From contig CANLSF010000004.1 in assembly GCA_947493695.1 (NCBI GenBank), positions 434,001-498,000 on the forward strand: 64,000 bases of DNA. Reading direction: 5' to 3'. Positions 8,360-17,392 of the stretch are shown piece by piece. Both the position numbers and the translations under genes were made by a program. How positions within the stretch are numbered: the stretch's first letter is position 1; each line of letters opens with the position of its first letter. The DNA comes from an uncultured Kiloniellaceae bacterium. GTDB lineage: Bacteria; Pseudomonadota; Alphaproteobacteria; Kiloniellales; Kiloniellaceae. The notes below the pieces were generated by a model. That model was not told the DNA's origin. It searched no databases and was given only the letters and a program-made list of their open reading frames with translations.

Positions 8360-9196
8360 ATGATGCGACTCCCGGCATTCGGCGCGCGTTTCGGGCGCCG
8401 CACTTATGCCATCTGTTCGGCGATGGCATTCATGGTCATCGTTGCGGTCGCTCCTCTAGGCCATGCCAAAGCCGCCTCCGACTCGGTGACGCTTTTTGCG
8501 GCTGCCAGCGCGACCAACGCGCTCACTGAAATTGTCGAACTCTATAAGACACAAAGTGAGACCAGGGTCCGGACCGTCTTTGCTGCCTCTTCCACGCTCG
8601 CCAAGCAAATCGCCAACGGCGCGCCTGCGGATCTTTTTCTCTCCGCAAATCAACTTTGGATGGAACACCTGATCGAAAAGGCAGCGATCGACCGGGATAG
8701 CACACGCGACTTGCTTGGCAATCGCTTGGTCATGATTGTCGGCCCGGAAAATTCAGCTGTGGACAAGCTTCCGTCGTTCCTGGAGCCCTCCTTTCCACTG
8801 GGAGAGATCCTAGGCGCGAGTCGTCTCGCAATCGGCGACCCGGCGCATGTTCCTGCGGGCATATATGCCAAGGCTGCCCTGCAAAGCCTCGGCCTCTGGG
8901 ATGCCTCTCTCAAGAACCTGGCGTTCTCAGGCAATGTGCGCACAACCTTGGCACTGGTCGAACGTGGCGAGGCAGCCGCCGGTATCGTCTATGAAACAGA
9001 CGCTCTCATCCTGCCGAAGCTTAAAATAGCTGGCATTTTTCCGCCAAACAGCCATCCTTTGATCGTCTATCCACTTGCTATGGTGAAACAGCAGCGTTCC
9101 AAGGCGGTTGAGGATTTTTTCGGCTTTTTGTTCAGTCCTGAAGCCAGTCAGGTATTCCTTCGCCACGGTTTCAGTACACCCGACACATCCAAGTGA
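8360..9196 (+). CDS. modA: Molybdate-binding periplasmic protein
   Basis: A 278-residue binding protein with a long signal peptide (about residues 1-33, ending GHAKAASD). Mature ModA features are present: SVTLFAAASATNALTEIVELY, FAASSTLAKQIANGAPADLFLSAN (in two parts), the ASRLAIGDPAHVPAGIYAKAA stretch and GEAAAGIVYETDA. These loops bind the tetrahedral oxyanion. It directly abuts hisI and starts a modABC set that supplies molybdate for molybdopterin enzymes, one of which (a BisC-type protein) is in this window. Confidence 0.92.
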   Translation: MMRLPAFGARFGRRTYAICSAMAFMVIVAVAPLGHAKAASDSVTLFAAASATNALTEIVELYKTQSETRVRTVFAASSTLAKQIANGAPADLFLSANQLWMEHLIEKAAIDRDSTRDLLGNRLVMIVGPENSAVDKLPSFLEPSFPLGEILGASRLAIGDPAHVPAGIYAKAALQSLGLWDASLKNLAFSGNVRTTLALVERGEAAAGIVYETDALILPKLKIAGIFPPNSHPLIVYPLAMVKQQRSKAVEDFFGFLFSPEASQVFLRHGFSTPDTSK

Positions 9197-9220
9197 TAAA
9201 CGACGAAAGCCGCTGACCGG

Positions 9221-9913
9221 ATGTATTCTCTGACGTCGATAGAACTTGAAGCCCTCCAGCTCAGCCTGAAGGTTGCCTTCTTGGCTGTCACCATAAGCCT
9301 GCCTCTGGGCATAGCGGTGGCGTGGATTCTTGCGCGCTACAGCTTTCCCGGCAAACCTGTTCTCGACGGCATCGTACATCTTCCTCTGGTTCTGCCGCCT
9401 GTCGTGGTCGGGTACCTTCTCCTTGTTGTGCTTGGTCGCGAAGGGTTGATTGGCCGATGGCTCTACAGTCTATTCGACATTACCCTCGCCTTTACCTGGC
9501 AGGGCGCTGCCGTCGCCGCCGCTGTAATGGCCTTTCCCCTCATGGTCAGGTCCATCCGGCTGGCACTGGAACTGGTTGACCGTAAGCTCGAGGCCGCCGC
9601 CTTTACCCTGGGCGCGAGTTACTGGAACGTCTTCGTTACCGTTACACTGCCGCTCATATCGCCGGGCATTCTGGCCGGGTGCCTATTGGCTTTCGCCCGA
9701 AGCCTGGGCGAGTTCGGCGCCACCATTACCTTTGCCGCGAACATACCGGGCGTTACCCAGACCATTCCACTCGCCCTCTATAGCGTCATCCAGACACCCG
9801 AGGGTGAACTTGCCGCCTTACGTCTGGCAGTCCTCTCGGTTGCGCTTTCTTTCGCGGCTCTGGCGGTCTCAGAAATACTGGCGCGCCGCTTGCGCAAAAG
9901 ACTGGTGGGATAA
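9221..9913 (+). CDS. modB: Molybdate ABC transporter permease
   Basis: A 230-residue permease with five or six membrane segments. It carries the ModB/CysT-family loop EAAAFTLGASYWNVFVTVTLP with the conserved glycine, followed by AFARSLGEFGATITFAANIPG, which is distinctive for molybdate and sulfate permeases. It lies 24 nt after modA and 11 nt before modC. The size and segment order match ModB. Confidence 0.93.
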   Translation: MYSLTSIELEALQLSLKVAFLAVTISLPLGIAVAWILARYSFPGKPVLDGIVHLPLVLPPVVVGYLLLVVLGREGLIGRWLYSLFDITLAFTWQGAAVAAAVMAFPLMVRSIRLALELVDRKLEAAAFTLGASYWNVFVTVTLPLISPGILAGCLLAFARSLGEFGATITFAANIPGVTQTIPLALYSVIQTPEGELAALRLAVLSVALSFAALAVSEILARRLRKRLVG

Positions 9914-9924
9914 AGGTTGATCCC

Positions 9925-11046
9925 ATGCTGAAGATCGATGTCCAAAAGAACCTAAACGCCTTTCAAATCGCGACCAGGTTCGAGTGCGACTCCTCAGGCG
10001 TGACCGCATTGTTTGGACGCTCCGGTTCCGGGAAAACCACTATCGTCAACATGCTGGCCGGACTGGTGACGCCCGAGCGGGGAAAAGTGGTGATAAAGGA
10101 TCGTGTCCTGTTCGATTCGGATCACGGCATCAACATACCGCCGCAAAAGCGCAGGCTTGGCTACGTCTTTCAGGAAGACCGTCTTTTCCCTCATCTGAAT
10201 GTCCGAAAAAACCTCCTCTATGGCTGGAAGCGGGCGCCAAAGACAGCGCGCCGCATCCAGCTTGAACAAGTCGTTGAGATGCTGGGCATCGAGCGGCTCC
10301 TGGAGCGAAACCCGGGGAGACTATCGGGCGGTGAAAAGCAACGCGTTGCCCTGGGGCGTGCGTTGCTTGCCAACCCTAGCCTGCTATTGATGGATGAACC
10401 GCTTGCCGCCTTGGATCAGGCTCGCAAGGAAGACGTTCTGCCTTTTATAGAACGGCTCCGCGACGAGTTTGATGTGCCAATCGTCTACGTCAGTCACAGT
10501 ATGGAAGAGATTGTCCGCCTCGCCGATACAATGGTTCTGATCTCGGATGGCCAGGTTGAGGCGGTTGGCGCGGTCGATGACGTCATGGGTCGCCTGGATC
10601 TCCGGCCTCTTACCGGGCGCTACGAAGCCGGTGCGGTGTTGAACGCACGGATTTCGAAGCACGATCCGGAATTTGCACTGACGGAACTGGCGTTTGGCGG
10701 TGGCACCTTGCGTATTCCACTGCTTGATGTTCCGGTCGGAACCCTGCTTCGCCTTCGTATCAGGGCCCGCGACGTCTCACTGGCACTCACACCACCGAAT
10801 GACATCAGTATTCAGAACGTCTTCAAGGCAACGATCGTCGGTATCGGCAGTGAAACTGGTCCCCAGATCGATCTGCGGCTGGATGCGGGAGGTGCCGCAG
10901 TTTGGGCGCGTATCACCAAACGTGCGCTTATGACACTCAAGTTGGAACCGGGCCGCGAAATCTACGCCATGGTGAAAGCTATTGCCGTAGACCGTCACAG
11001 TCTTGGCAGAGTTACCGGCCCCGACAGATTTCTCTCCGGAGACTAA
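9925..11046 (+). CDS. modC: Molybdate ABC transporter ATP-binding protein
   Basis: A 373-residue ATPase with Walker A GRSGSGKTT, signature LSGGEKQRVALGRALL, Walker B LLLMDEPLAALD and switch histidine in YVSHSMEE. The C-terminal third (about residues 235-365) is a TOBE/Mop-type region (FGGGTLRIPLL, LRIRARDVSLAL), which in ModC binds molybdate and can inhibit transport. The length fits ModC. It closes the modABC set; about 480 nt without a gene follow. Confidence 0.93.
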   Translation: MLKIDVQKNLNAFQIATRFECDSSGVTALFGRSGSGKTTIVNMLAGLVTPERGKVVIKDRVLFDSDHGINIPPQKRRLGYVFQEDRLFPHLNVRKNLLYGWKRAPKTARRIQLEQVVEMLGIERLLERNPGRLSGGEKQRVALGRALLANPSLLLMDEPLAALDQARKEDVLPFIERLRDEFDVPIVYVSHSMEEIVRLADTMVLISDGQVEAVGAVDDVMGRLDLRPLTGRYEAGAVLNARISKHDPEFALTELAFGGGTLRIPLLDVPVGTLLRLRIRARDVSLALTPPNDISIQNVFKATIVGIGSETGPQIDLRLDAGGAAVWARITKRALMTLKLEPGREIYAMVKAIAVDRHSLGRVTGPDRFLSGD

Positions 11047-11525
11047 CGACAGCTCGACTCGGAAGGCTTTTCTTCTGCCCTGCAATGAATGGGGCAGTGT
11101 GTTACCGATAGTGTTCGGCTGTTAAACCACCCGTAAAAGGAAGGACTGACGACAATTAGAAACGGTCGTCTGCATCTTTTTTTCCGAAGCACAAAAATAC
11201 TTAATTTGCATAATTATAGATACATCAGCATGATCAGATAGATAGAGATGCTGTTTGAGGCTTCCACCTCGAGTTGATTTAGGTGAACTCCGGGTGAGCG
11301 TTTGAGAAAAAGTGCTTCAAGCCTTCGTTATAAACATGCTTAAACTATTCCCCAGTCGCACTGGTCGAGTCATGGAACCTTGGGTGTGTAACGACAATAA
11401 ATCTTGCTTGTTACTGCCTTAACCCGGGATTCCAATTCAAAATAAAAAGAAAGCGTAACTGGATAGCGAAACGAAACGTCACCGACCTTTGCCACGCACG
11501 ATCAGCACACTTTTGGGAGACACTC
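11047..11525. other. Gene-free interval upstream of the polyamine-type operon
   Basis: No credible coding sequence or RNA gene is visible in these 479 nt. The sequence becomes AT-rich from about 11160 to 11240 and again around 11340-11460, as expected for a promoter region. I could not assign a promoter or operator with confidence. Confidence 0.5.
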
Positions 11526-12695
11526 ATGTCTAAGAAAAACACAGCGGATAAATCCGCAGCAAAGACCCTCGGAAATAAGCTCAGCCGCCGTACCGTCCTT
11601 CGCGGCGCCGCCGCCACCGGTGCGGTCCTTGCCGCGCCGGCGATTATCAGTCGTCGCGCGCTCGCGTCGTCCGGTGAAATCAACGTTCTCATGTGGTCGG
11701 ACTACCTGCCCCCTGAGTTCATCGAAGGCTTCAAAGCCGACACCGGCATCACCATCAATCACACCGGCGTCGGCTCCAACGAAGAGATCATCAACAAGAT
11801 GAAGGCCACCAAGGGCCGTGGCTTTGATCTCGTCAGCCCCACCAACATGCGCTCGCCACAGTGGATCGAACTGGGCCTGCTTCAGCCCTTCGATATGTCC
11901 AAGGTCAACACCAGCACGCTGAACCCGGCCATGGTCAACGTCGGTGAGACCGAATGGAACTTTGAAGGCAAAGGCTCCCACTGGTTACCACAGCTCTGGG
12001 GCACCGAAGCCGTCGCATGGCGCACGGACCTCTGGCAGCCTGAAGGCGGTGTGCCGAGCTATGGCGATATCTGGTCCCCCGAGATGAAGGGTAAGACCAT
12101 GGGACGCCCGCACTCGATGATGGTTGGCGCAGGCCTCTATCTGGAAACCACGGGTGAACTCGCCCCTGGCTCCATGCGCAAGGCCTATGACAGCGAAGAA
12201 ATCATGCGGCCGATCTGGGAAAAGGTCACCAAGTTCTGCATTGAGAACAAGGAACAGGTGAAGCTGTTCTGGAACGATGCCGACAGCCAGAAGAACGGCC
12301 TGCTCAATGACGGTGTTGTGGTCGGGCAGACCTGGGACGGACCTATCCTGGCTATGAAGACGGCTGGCGAGCCCGTCACCTATCAGGCACCCAAGGAAGG
12401 TGCACTTGCCTGGGTTGATGGTATTGCTGTTCCGATCGGCGCGGAAAACATGGATGAAATCTATGCCTTCCTCGAGTACAGCTTCCGTCCAGAAAATGGT
12501 GGACTGACCGCAGACAAGACCGGCTACAATTCGGCTGTTCTCGGCGCTGATCAGCACATTTCAGCCGCATCGAAGAAGAACTTTGCAGAGGCCTATCCCG
12601 GCGATGCACTGACCAATCTCTTCCCATGGCCAAAAGAGCCTCAGTGGTATGCAGATGTTCGGACCGAATACCGCAACAAATTCGTCAATGCCTGA
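11526..12695 (+). CDS. Tat-exported spermidine/putrescine-type binding protein
   Basis: A 389-residue PotD/PotF-family solute-binding protein. The N-terminus has a twin-arginine signal (SRRTVLRGAAATGAVLAAPA, residues about 20-39), so it is exported folded. The mature start GEINVLMWSDYLPPEFIEGF followed by TGITINHTGVGSNEEIINKM is typical of polyamine-binding proteins. The true ligand could be another amine or an iron chelate-like compound, since this family is diverse; the operon composition supports a polyamine type. It is the first gene of a four-gene ABC operon. A stem-loop follows 35 nt after its stop. Confidence 0.85.
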   Translation: MSKKNTADKSAAKTLGNKLSRRTVLRGAAATGAVLAAPAIISRRALASSGEINVLMWSDYLPPEFIEGFKADTGITINHTGVGSNEEIINKMKATKGRGFDLVSPTNMRSPQWIELGLLQPFDMSKVNTSTLNPAMVNVGETEWNFEGKGSHWLPQLWGTEAVAWRTDLWQPEGGVPSYGDIWSPEMKGKTMGRPHSMMVGAGLYLETTGELAPGSMRKAYDSEEIMRPIWEKVTKFCIENKEQVKLFWNDADSQKNGLLNDGVVVGQTWDGPILAMKTAGEPVTYQAPKEGALAWVDGIAVPIGAENMDEIYAFLEYSFRPENGGLTADKTGYNSAVLGADQHISAASKKNFAEAYPGDALTNLFPWPKEPQWYADVRTEYRNKFVNA

Positions 12696-12730
12696 CGGCT
12701 TCATGCCAAGATGACTTGACGACCGACAAA

Positions 12731-12755
12731 CTCCCGGGGACGATGTTCCCGGGAG
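12731..12755 (+). promoter_or_regulatory. Intercistronic stem-loop after the polyamine-type binding protein gene
   Basis: An 8-bp stem (CTCCCGGG/CCCGGGAG, extendable by weaker pairs) with a 9-nt loop, followed by AGTTGCTTTC, lies between the binding-protein gene and the ATPase gene. The T-run is poor, so partial attenuation or 3' end protection is more likely than full termination. Confidence 0.65.
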
Positions 12756-12907
12756 AGTTGCTTTCAATATTCAAGCAGTATGGCGGCGGGTCGCCCTACT
12801 AGGGGGCCCTATCTGATTCCTGTTGCAGTGTTCACACCAGGTACGGCTGAGTTCACGCAAGGCAGATAAACGCCGCATTGCCTTTTCGATCGGGGAGAAG
12901 AGGTTCG

Positions 12908-13999
12908 ATGAGCGTAGATGTAAAACTGGAAGACGTCTGGGTCCGGTTCGGCAGCTTTACGGCTGTTAAGAACGCCAACGTGACAATCCGGGGCGGCGAG
13001 TTTTTCAGTTTTCTGGGGCCGTCCGGCTGCGGAAAAACGACGCTGCTTCGCTGCATCTCGGGCTTTCAGGAGCCGACGGACGGCAAAATCCTGTTCGACG
13101 GCAAGAATATGGCCGGGATCGGACCGAACAAGCGACCGACTGCCCTGATTTTCCAGAATCTGGCCCTCTTTCCGCTAATGTCGGTTGCGGACAACATTGC
13201 CTTTGGGCTTGAAGTCCGCGGCATCGGGAAAGCGCAGCGCCGAAAGAAAGCCGACGAGCTGCTGGATCTGATCGCCCTGCCGGGACAGGGCGACAAGAAG
13301 GTCGGCGAGCTTTCAGGCGGTCAGAAACAGCGCGTCGCGATAGCACGGGCACTTGCAGTGGAACCTGAAATCCTGCTGCTCGACGAGCCGCTTTCAGCCC
13401 TTGATCTGAAACTGCGCCAGCATATGCGCACTGAATTACGCGAAATTCAGAAGCGCGTGGGCATCACCTTCATCTATATCACTCATGACCAGGGCGAAGC
13501 CCTGACGATGTCCGACCGGGTCGCCGTCATGAGTGAAGGCGTCATTGAACAGGTGGCTGACAGCGTCACGCTGTATGACCGCCCGGAGAAACCCTTCGTC
13601 GCGTCTTTTGTTGGTGAAAACAACGACTTCCGGGGGCGCGTAACGAGCGTGTCTGAAGGCTATGCCGAAGTCGAAACCTCCGAAGGTCTTTTTCGGGGAC
13701 GCGTTTCCGAAGGCAATCGGGATGCTCTCTCGGGCTCGGGACCTGCATCGATCTTTGTTCGGCCAGAAGCGCTTAAGATCGCCGGAACCGCGACCGAGGC
13801 AAGTAATGCCTTTGAAGCCAACCTCCTGCAGGAGGAGTTTGAAGGCAATATGCGCCACCTCGTTCTTGAGTCGAAAGGCGGGCAACGCCTTCGCATGACG
13901 CTGGTGAACGATGGCCATGTCCTGGATTACGGTCCGGGGTCGACCGTGCCGGTCGTGTTCAATCCGGAACTCGCCATCGTATTGCCGCAAGAGGCTTAA
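12908..13999 (+). CDS. Polyamine-type ABC transporter ATP-binding protein (PotA-like)
   Basis: A 363-residue ATPase with Walker A GPSGCGKTTLL, Q-loop IFQNLALFPLMSV, signature LSGGQKQRVAIARAL, Walker B ILLLDEPLSALDL and switch region YITHDQGEAL. The C-terminal part is a TOBE_2 region typical of PotA (VGENNDFRGRV, SIFVRPEALKI). The ATG at 12908, giving MSVDVKLEDVWVRF, is the expected N-terminus; the frame is open 30 nt further upstream. It is second in the operon and precedes two permease genes. Confidence 0.9.
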   Translation: MSVDVKLEDVWVRFGSFTAVKNANVTIRGGEFFSFLGPSGCGKTTLLRCISGFQEPTDGKILFDGKNMAGIGPNKRPTALIFQNLALFPLMSVADNIAFGLEVRGIGKAQRRKKADELLDLIALPGQGDKKVGELSGGQKQRVAIARALAVEPEILLLDEPLSALDLKLRQHMRTELREIQKRVGITFIYITHDQGEALTMSDRVAVMSEGVIEQVADSVTLYDRPEKPFVASFVGENNDFRGRVTSVSEGYAEVETSEGLFRGRVSEGNRDALSGSGPASIFVRPEALKIAGTATEASNAFEANLLQEEFEGNMRHLVLESKGGQRLRMTLVNDGHVLDYGPGSTVPVVFNPELAIVLPQEA

Positions 14000-14020
14000 A
14001 GCCAGGAACGTTTTGGGGGA

Positions 14021-14956
14021 ATGACCATGGCTTTGACCGCGTGGTTTCAACACTTCTTCAAGAAGAACGGCATCGTTCTTTCGATATATCTGATGTCTGC
14101 CGTGCTGCTGTGGATGGTCATTATGATCATTCTGCCGCAGGTCTTCATGCTCGATTTTTCCTTCAGGTTTAATCTACCGCCCGGCAAGATCGGTGGGGAA
14201 GAAGACGTCTACACCATTTCGAATTACCGCTTCCTCCTGTTCGGCAGCCCGGGGAATCCGGATCCCTATAACGTCATCGACACGACGGTATTCTTCCGGA
14301 CGATCCTCGCCGCCATCTTCGTGACGGTCTTCGATCTGTTGCTTTGCTACCCAATCGCCTATGCGCTGGCGATTGTGGCCAAGGGCGGGACCGCCCGCCT
14401 CATGGTGCTTTCCTTGATCGTGCCTTTTTGGATTAACGAAATCCTGCGCGCTTTTGCGTTCCGCATTCTCTTCGGCTCCAGCGGCGTCATCAATACGGTT
14501 GGCATGACCCTGGGCCTCTGGGATACGCCGTTTGATTTCATCAAGGCGGACATCGCGCTCTATGCCGGTCTCGGTTACGCCTACATTCTTTTGATGATCT
14601 TTCCGATCTACAACGCCATGGAGAGCCTTGACCGTAATCAACTGGAGGCGGCCCGGGACCTGGGCGCGCAATGGTGGCGGATACACTGGCGCATCGTTAT
14701 TCCCTTCTCGAAGCCCGGTATTGCTTCAGGCTGCACCATGGTGTTCATGCTTTCCGCGGGCGCGCTGGCCGCGCCGCAGATTCTTGGCGGACCGAGCAGT
14801 CTCTGGTTTACCCAGATCATCTATCAGTGGTTCAACACCGGCGGTAACTGGCCCAGAGGTTCGGCCTATGCCATCGTCCTCCTTGCCGTATGCATTCTGT
14901 TCGTTCTGTTCATGATGCGAGTCTTCAAGGTTCGTATTGGAGAGATCGGCCGATGA
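14021..14956 (+). CDS. Polyamine-type ABC transporter permease (PotB-like)
   Basis: A 311-residue inner-membrane protein with about six hydrophobic segments and the binding-protein-dependent permease loop NQLEAARDLGAQWWRIHWRIVIP. The family-typical ILGGPSSLWFTQIIYQWF stretch is near the C-terminus. A second ATG two codons downstream is an equally possible start. Its stop overlaps the start of the next permease gene by 4 nt (ATGA), indicating translational coupling and a one-to-one partner. Confidence 0.9.
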   Translation: MTMALTAWFQHFFKKNGIVLSIYLMSAVLLWMVIMIILPQVFMLDFSFRFNLPPGKIGGEEDVYTISNYRFLLFGSPGNPDPYNVIDTTVFFRTILAAIFVTVFDLLLCYPIAYALAIVAKGGTARLMVLSLIVPFWINEILRAFAFRILFGSSGVINTVGMTLGLWDTPFDFIKADIALYAGLGYAYILLMIFPIYNAMESLDRNQLEAARDLGAQWWRIHWRIVIPFSKPGIASGCTMVFMLSAGALAAPQILGGPSSLWFTQIIYQWFNTGGNWPRGSAYAIVLLAVCILFVLFMMRVFKVRIGEIGR

Positions 14957-16236
14957 AATCCGCACAGTTCCTGCGCGTCGTTCTCGGCGCATACATCGTC
15001 CTGTTCTTTGCCTATCTCTTCGGCCCGCTCATTCTGATGAGCATCACGGCGTTCAACAGTTCGGAGTTTCCACGTGTAACCCCTTGGGATTGCTTCTCGA
15101 CCGACTGGTTTAATGTTCTGGTCGAAGACAAGCGCATCATGACCGGCCTGCGAAACAGCATCATTATCGGTTTCGGCGTCGTCTGCCTCTCGGTCCCGAT
15201 AGGCTTGGCGGCGGCTATGATGCTCACCCAGGTCGGACGCCGGATGAAGTCCTTCTTCTACACCGTTGTGGTGTCACCAATTCTGGTACCCGGTGTGGTG
15301 CTCGGCATTTCGACTCTGATCTTCTGGGACCGTTTGGGCACCATGTTCGACGCGAGCTACAACTCGGTCTTCTATAACGGAATTTTCCTTTCTATTCTGG
15401 GCCAGTCGACCTTCGTATCCGCCTACTGCATGCTGGTCTTCACGGCGCGCCTGCAACGTTTCGACCCGGTACAGGAAGAAGCGGCACTTGATCTCGGAGC
15501 GACCAACGCACAGGCCTTCGTAAAGATCCTGCTGCCGTTCCTGAAGCCAGCAATCGGATCCGCCGCCGTGATGGCGTTTCTCGCATCTTTCGAGAACTAC
15601 AACACCACGATCTTTACGATTGTCTCAGAGAGCACCCTGACGACCGTGTTGGCCAGCAAAGTGCGTTTCGGCATCAACCCTTCGATTTCGGCGCTCGCGG
15701 TCATCATCGTGGTCTTAACCTTGATCTGCGCGATTATCCACGAGGCGATGAAGCGTCAGGAAGCAAGACGGGCTCAAGCGGCCAAGGACGAACGGGTCGT
15801 CGCCGACTATGCAAGTGTCGGCCGCTTTGCAACCAGCCCCTGGGGCATCGTGCTTCTGGTCTTCCTTGCCGGATTGGGAACGATTTGGCTCGCAACGCGA
15901 TACGACACGGCATCCTGTAAAATGCGGCTACAGGACGAGCGTCAATTGCGTCTCGAACAATCCACACCGAGCACCCCTGCGGTTACACCCGGTGCTGCCA
16001 CACCGGGTACGACCACGCCGTCGACGACAACGCCAACGACGACGCCGTCAGGCAGCGAACCGGCTGCGAAACCCTACCAGGGTATCTTCGCTCCTCAGAA
16101 CCTCGATCAGGTTGCGCCTAAGGACGAGGGCGAAGCAGCGCCTGCAGGTGAAGGTAAGAGTGACGGAGAATCAAAGCCTTACCAGGGTATCTTCGCACCG
16201 CAAAACCTGGACAATGTAGCGCCTAAATCCGACTGA
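14953..16236 (+). CDS. PotC-like permease with extra membrane segment and repeat-bearing tail
   Basis: A 427-residue protein, about 150 residues longer than usual PotC proteins. Residues 1-270 are an ordinary PotC-type permease with the loop EEAALDLGATNAQAFVKILLP. After a basic linker (MKRQEARRAQAAKDER) there is a seventh hydrophobic segment (about 298-317, GIVLLVFLAGLGTIWLATRY). Then come a short charged region with Cys321, a Thr/Pro-rich stretch (337-372) and two near-identical 18-residue repeats (373-390 and 408-425). The positive-inside rule puts the tail in the periplasm; this is inference. The start overlaps the preceding permease by 4 nt. Confidence 0.88.
   Translation: MKSAQFLRVVLGAYIVLFFAYLFGPLILMSITAFNSSEFPRVTPWDCFSTDWFNVLVEDKRIMTGLRNSIIIGFGVVCLSVPIGLAAAMMLTQVGRRMKSFFYTVVVSPILVPGVVLGISTLIFWDRLGTMFDASYNSVFYNGIFLSILGQSTFVSAYCMLVFTARLQRFDPVQEEAALDLGATNAQAFVKILLPFLKPAIGSAAVMAFLASFENYNTTIFTIVSESTLTTVLASKVRFGINPSISALAVIIVVLTLICAIIHEAMKRQEARRAQAAKDERVVADYASVGRFATSPWGIVLLVFLAGLGTIWLATRYDTASCKMRLQDERQLRLEQSTPSTPAVTPGAATPGTTTPSTTTPTTTPSGSEPAAKPYQGIFAPQNLDQVAPKDEGEAAPAGEGKSDGESKPYQGIFAPQNLDNVAPKSD
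16069..16227 (+). repeat. Two direct 18-codon repeats in the PotC-like tail
   Basis: The units occupy 16069-16122 and 16174-16227 and both encode KPYQGIFAPQNLDxVAPK, with Q or N at the variable position. They are joined by 17 acidic/Gly-rich codons. The two DNA copies differ at several third positions although the protein is conserved, which suggests that selection has kept the peptide rather than that the copy is recent. Confidence 0.9.
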
Positions 16237-16265
16237 TCCGGCCTCGTTCACAATCTGCGCAGACT

Positions 16266-16292
16266 GCGGGACCTTTAATCATAAGGTCCCGC
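16266..16292 (+). terminator. Stem-loop downstream of the polyamine-type operon
   Basis: A perfect 10-bp stem (GCGGGACCTT/AAGGTCCCGC) with a 7-nt loop starts 30 nt after the last permease stop codon. There is no T-run after it, so it may protect the mRNA 3' end or support factor-dependent termination. The rest of the 345-nt gap to the next gene shows nothing else that I can support. Confidence 0.55.
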
Positions 16293-16581
16293 GGTCGATT
16301 GCCTTCCTGAATGGCGCCGCTTACCTCTGGCCTCACGAACACGGCCAGACGCCTATGCTTTTGACCCTTCAGGATGACGTAAGGCTCGAGACCGGCGACA
16401 CAGTTTATAGAATAGCAAGAACCCCGCGCAGGTAGTGCTTCGTTCGGTTGCATTTCTATCAGGCGTAATAATCTGTGATTTCAGGGCGATACCCCCTCAA
16501 ATACAGGCTGCCGCTGAGGTTCTCTTAGGAAGCCTTTAACATCTACGTTCTATCCTGCGGAAAATTTCGAGGGTAATGACT

Positions 16582-17367
16582 ATGAGCACAAGTGCGGCAA
16601 CTATGATGTCCGAGGAACAGGTCGATGAACTCGCAGAAAGCGAAGTTCTCGATGAAGCCCGGGATGTGGTATCCAACCTGGAAATCCGCCTGCAGCAGAT
16701 CAGAACAGGCGTTCTTCCAAGAGACGAAGCTGCAAAGCTTTTGTCCCAGGATGCCTCCAATCTGCGTCTGAAGGCCCGTACTGTTGCGGTCAATGGTTTG
16801 GCGCCGATCACCCACCGCCTGGATGAGTACCTCTCGGCGCTTAAAACGATCGAAGATCAGCATATCCCCGATCTTCAGACCTTTGGCGATCGCATCAGTG
16901 CCCTGCTCGACGGCGACTTTGTCACCTCTGAGGAAACGGCAGAGGTTGTCCGGAACCTGCCACACACGATGACGTTCAACGTCAGCGATGTGTCGATCAC
17001 GGACACCGAAGTCACGCTGGTGCTGCCTCAACGCTCCGCAGCGCACGTCGTTGGACGTGAACTGGCCGCATGTGGATACCGTGTTTCAACGGTACTGGAT
17101 CCGCTGGAGGCGATCGGCCTGATCGTGGAAACGCGCCCGGACCTGGTGATTACCACAGTTGTCATGCCGCGTCTGAGCGGTGTCGATTTGGCTTGTGCAC
17201 TCGCTGCCATGCCTTCAACCAGAAGTATTCCGGTTGCCGTTCTGACCAGTCTGGAGCCCAACCACCCGGATCTCTCGACCCTTCCCATGAACAGCGGTTT
17301 GATCCGTCGCGGCGCAACTTTCGGCGATGACCTGGCAGACGTCCTGCAGCGGTTCAACATCACCTAA
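16582..17367 (+). CDS. Hpt-like plus pseudo-receiver domain protein
   Basis: A 261-residue cytoplasmic protein. The first half is helical and resembles an Hpt four-helix unit (DEAAKLLSQDASNLRLKARTV, then APITHRLDEYLSAL), but at the place of the phosphorylated histidine the sequence reads DASNLR. The second half (about 145-258) has the receiver fold pattern: VTLVLPQRSAAHVV, RPDLVITTVVMPRLSGVDL and IPVAVLTSLEP. The phosphoacceptor Asp is replaced by Thr192, the acidic pair of the first strand is absent, and the switch lysine region reads LIRRG. ATG 16582 is favoured by GAGGG at 8 nt; ATG 16576 is an alternative. I infer a phosphorylation-independent adaptor; its partner is unknown. Confidence 0.7.
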   Translation: MSTSAATMMSEEQVDELAESEVLDEARDVVSNLEIRLQQIRTGVLPRDEAAKLLSQDASNLRLKARTVAVNGLAPITHRLDEYLSALKTIEDQHIPDLQTFGDRISALLDGDFVTSEETAEVVRNLPHTMTFNVSDVSITDTEVTLVLPQRSAAHVVGRELAACGYRVSTVLDPLEAIGLIVETRPDLVITTVVMPRLSGVDLACALAAMPSTRSIPVAVLTSLEPNHPDLSTLPMNSGLIRRGATFGDDLADVLQRFNIT

Positions 17368-17392
17368 GTCTCTGCGAGAGCGTCTTTAGCTC

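Noticed and set aside
16223-16453. Minus-strand frame of 76 codons after the polyamine-type operon
   Set aside because: No family match, it overlaps the operon's end and contains the operon's 3' hairpin; no supporting ribosome-binding site was found.
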